Part shown: piece after piece, positions 5,183 to 5,358 of the stretch
Layout of the letters: each line of letters starts with the position of its first letter
Numbering within the stretch: position 1 is the stretch's first letter
Assembly (NCBI GenBank): GCA_025925185.1
Contig: JAICLV010000159.1
Span: 1 to 5,358, forward strand
Direction: 5' to 3'
Source of the DNA: Acidothermaceae bacterium
Lineage (GTDB): Bacteria > Actinomycetota > Actinomycetes > Acidothermales > Acidothermaceae
DNA length: 5,358 bases
Translations under genes and position numbers: made by a program
Notes under the pieces: model-generated
What the model saw: only the letters and a program-made list of their open reading frames with translations
What the model was told of the DNA's origin: nothing
The model's database searches: none

Positions 5183-5189
5183 TCCTTTC
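5183..5189 (-). promoter_or_regulatory. Ribosome binding site of the Rv1691-type TPR gene
   Basis: GAAAGGA on the minus strand, 5 bases before the GTG at 5177, decides that start. Most of the site can be paired in an alternative hairpin with the 3' arm of the rRNA terminator. Confidence 0.75.
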
Positions 5190-5205
5190 GGTGAAACGCG
5201 AAAGG
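5184..5205 (-). promoter_or_regulatory. Alternative hairpin that would mask the ribosome binding site
   Basis: CCTTTCG at 5184-5190 and CGAAAGG at 5199-5205 are perfect 7-base inverted repeats with an 8-base loop. In the minus-strand RNA one arm is the base of the terminator's 3' arm and the other is the Shine-Dalgarno sequence of the TPR gene, so this hairpin and the full terminator exclude each other. A regulatory effect is inferred, not shown. Confidence 0.45.
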
Positions 5206-5230
5206 CCTCCCGAGAAATCGGAAGGCCTTT
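5201..5230 (-). terminator. Rho-independent terminator of the rRNA operon
   Basis: The 13-base arms at 5201-5213 and 5218-5230 pair at 12 positions around a 4-base loop (GAAA on the plus strand, TTTC in the transcript), with a single C/A mismatch. It begins 11 bases after the end of 5S, and the transcript continues with a short T-rich run (CCTTTCGCGTTT). The stem is nearly symmetrical, so it could work from either side, but only the 5S side has transcription aimed at it. Confidence 0.85.
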
Positions 5231-5241
5231 GCACGAAAGAT

Positions 5242-5358
5242 GTCCGGCGGCGTCCTACTCTCCCACCCCGTCACCAGGGCAGTACCATCGGCGCTGAAGG
5301 GCTTAGCTTCCGGGTTCGGAATGGGACCGGGCGTTTCCCCTTCGCTATTGTGCCGCCG
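5242..5358 (-). rRNA. rrf: 5S ribosomal RNA (first few bases cut by window edge)
   Basis: The minus strand shows the typical actinobacterial 5S sequence: AATAGCGAAGGGGAAACGCC near the 5' end, the highly conserved CCATTCCGAACCCGGAAGCT, then AGCGCCGATGGTACTGCC and the 3' part GTGGGAGAGTAGGACGCC. The 3' end is set at 5242 because GCCGCCGGAC closes the terminal stem with the 5' strand CGGCGGC; about three 5' bases should lie past the right edge, giving the usual length of about 120. It belongs to an rRNA operon whose 23S and 16S genes are expected beyond the right edge. Confidence 0.95.

Noticed and set aside
5178..5234. Earlier GTG start of the Rv1691-type TPR gene at 5234
   Set aside because: It would start inside the rRNA terminator; a ribosome binding site favours the GTG at 5177.
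1..5358. Mobile elements, CRISPR arrays, toxin-antitoxin pairs, tRNA genes or riboswitches
   Set aside because: No transposase or integrase motifs, spaced repeats, tRNA-like cloverleaf or known aptamer pattern were seen on either strand.

Overview
The window is very GC-rich, and its predicted genes point to an actinobacterium. The strongest pointer is the gene neighbourhood: a TPR protein, a HAD phosphatase, small proteins of unknown function and tlyA lie in the same order as the Mycobacterium tuberculosis Rv1691-Rv1694 block (recalled, not searched), with extra genes in between. Start codons are often GTG, genes on the same strand overlap by 4-8 bases, and at least two genes look leaderless, all of which fits Actinobacteria. 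I cannot name the genus; a Frankia-like or related lineage is only a guess. The 5S gene at the right edge, oriented leftwards, shows that a ribosomal RNA operon ends here.

Layout from right to left: the 5S rRNA gene (minus strand, cut by the window edge) is followed by a strong hairpin terminator and, almost without a gap, by a TPR-repeat protein gene (4401-5177) and a short SSB-like OB-fold gene (3969-4313), all on the minus strand. A DUF1015 gene (2708-3994, plus) converges on the SSB-like gene and overlaps its end by 26 bases. Divergent from DUF1015 is a two-gene minus-strand operon: a small three-repeat TPR protein (2189-2587) and a HAD-IIA phosphatase (1263-2192), joined by a GTGA overlap. 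An SCP2-like gene (875-1240, plus) converges on the phosphatase; the two share a perfect hairpin that probably terminates transcription from both sides. Divergent from the SCP2-like gene is a third minus-strand operon: a phasin-like coiled-coil protein (439-807), a 62-residue acidic protein (258-446) and the 5' end of tlyA (1-229, cut by the window edge).

Functionally this is mostly a conserved housekeeping neighbourhood. TlyA modifies rRNA, the HAD protein may be a glycerol-3-phosphate phosphatase, the SSB-like protein binds DNA, and the rest are conserved families of poorly known role. I see no mobile element, CRISPR array, toxin-antitoxin pair, defence island or biosynthetic cluster, and no new multi-gene system. 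The most unusual points are regulatory: the overlap between the rRNA terminator and a hairpin that would mask the ribosome binding site of the next gene, the shared terminator at 1244-1280, the compact leaderless promoters, and three DnaA-box-like motifs in front of the SSB-like gene. The only gene-free stretches are short (at most 120 bases).
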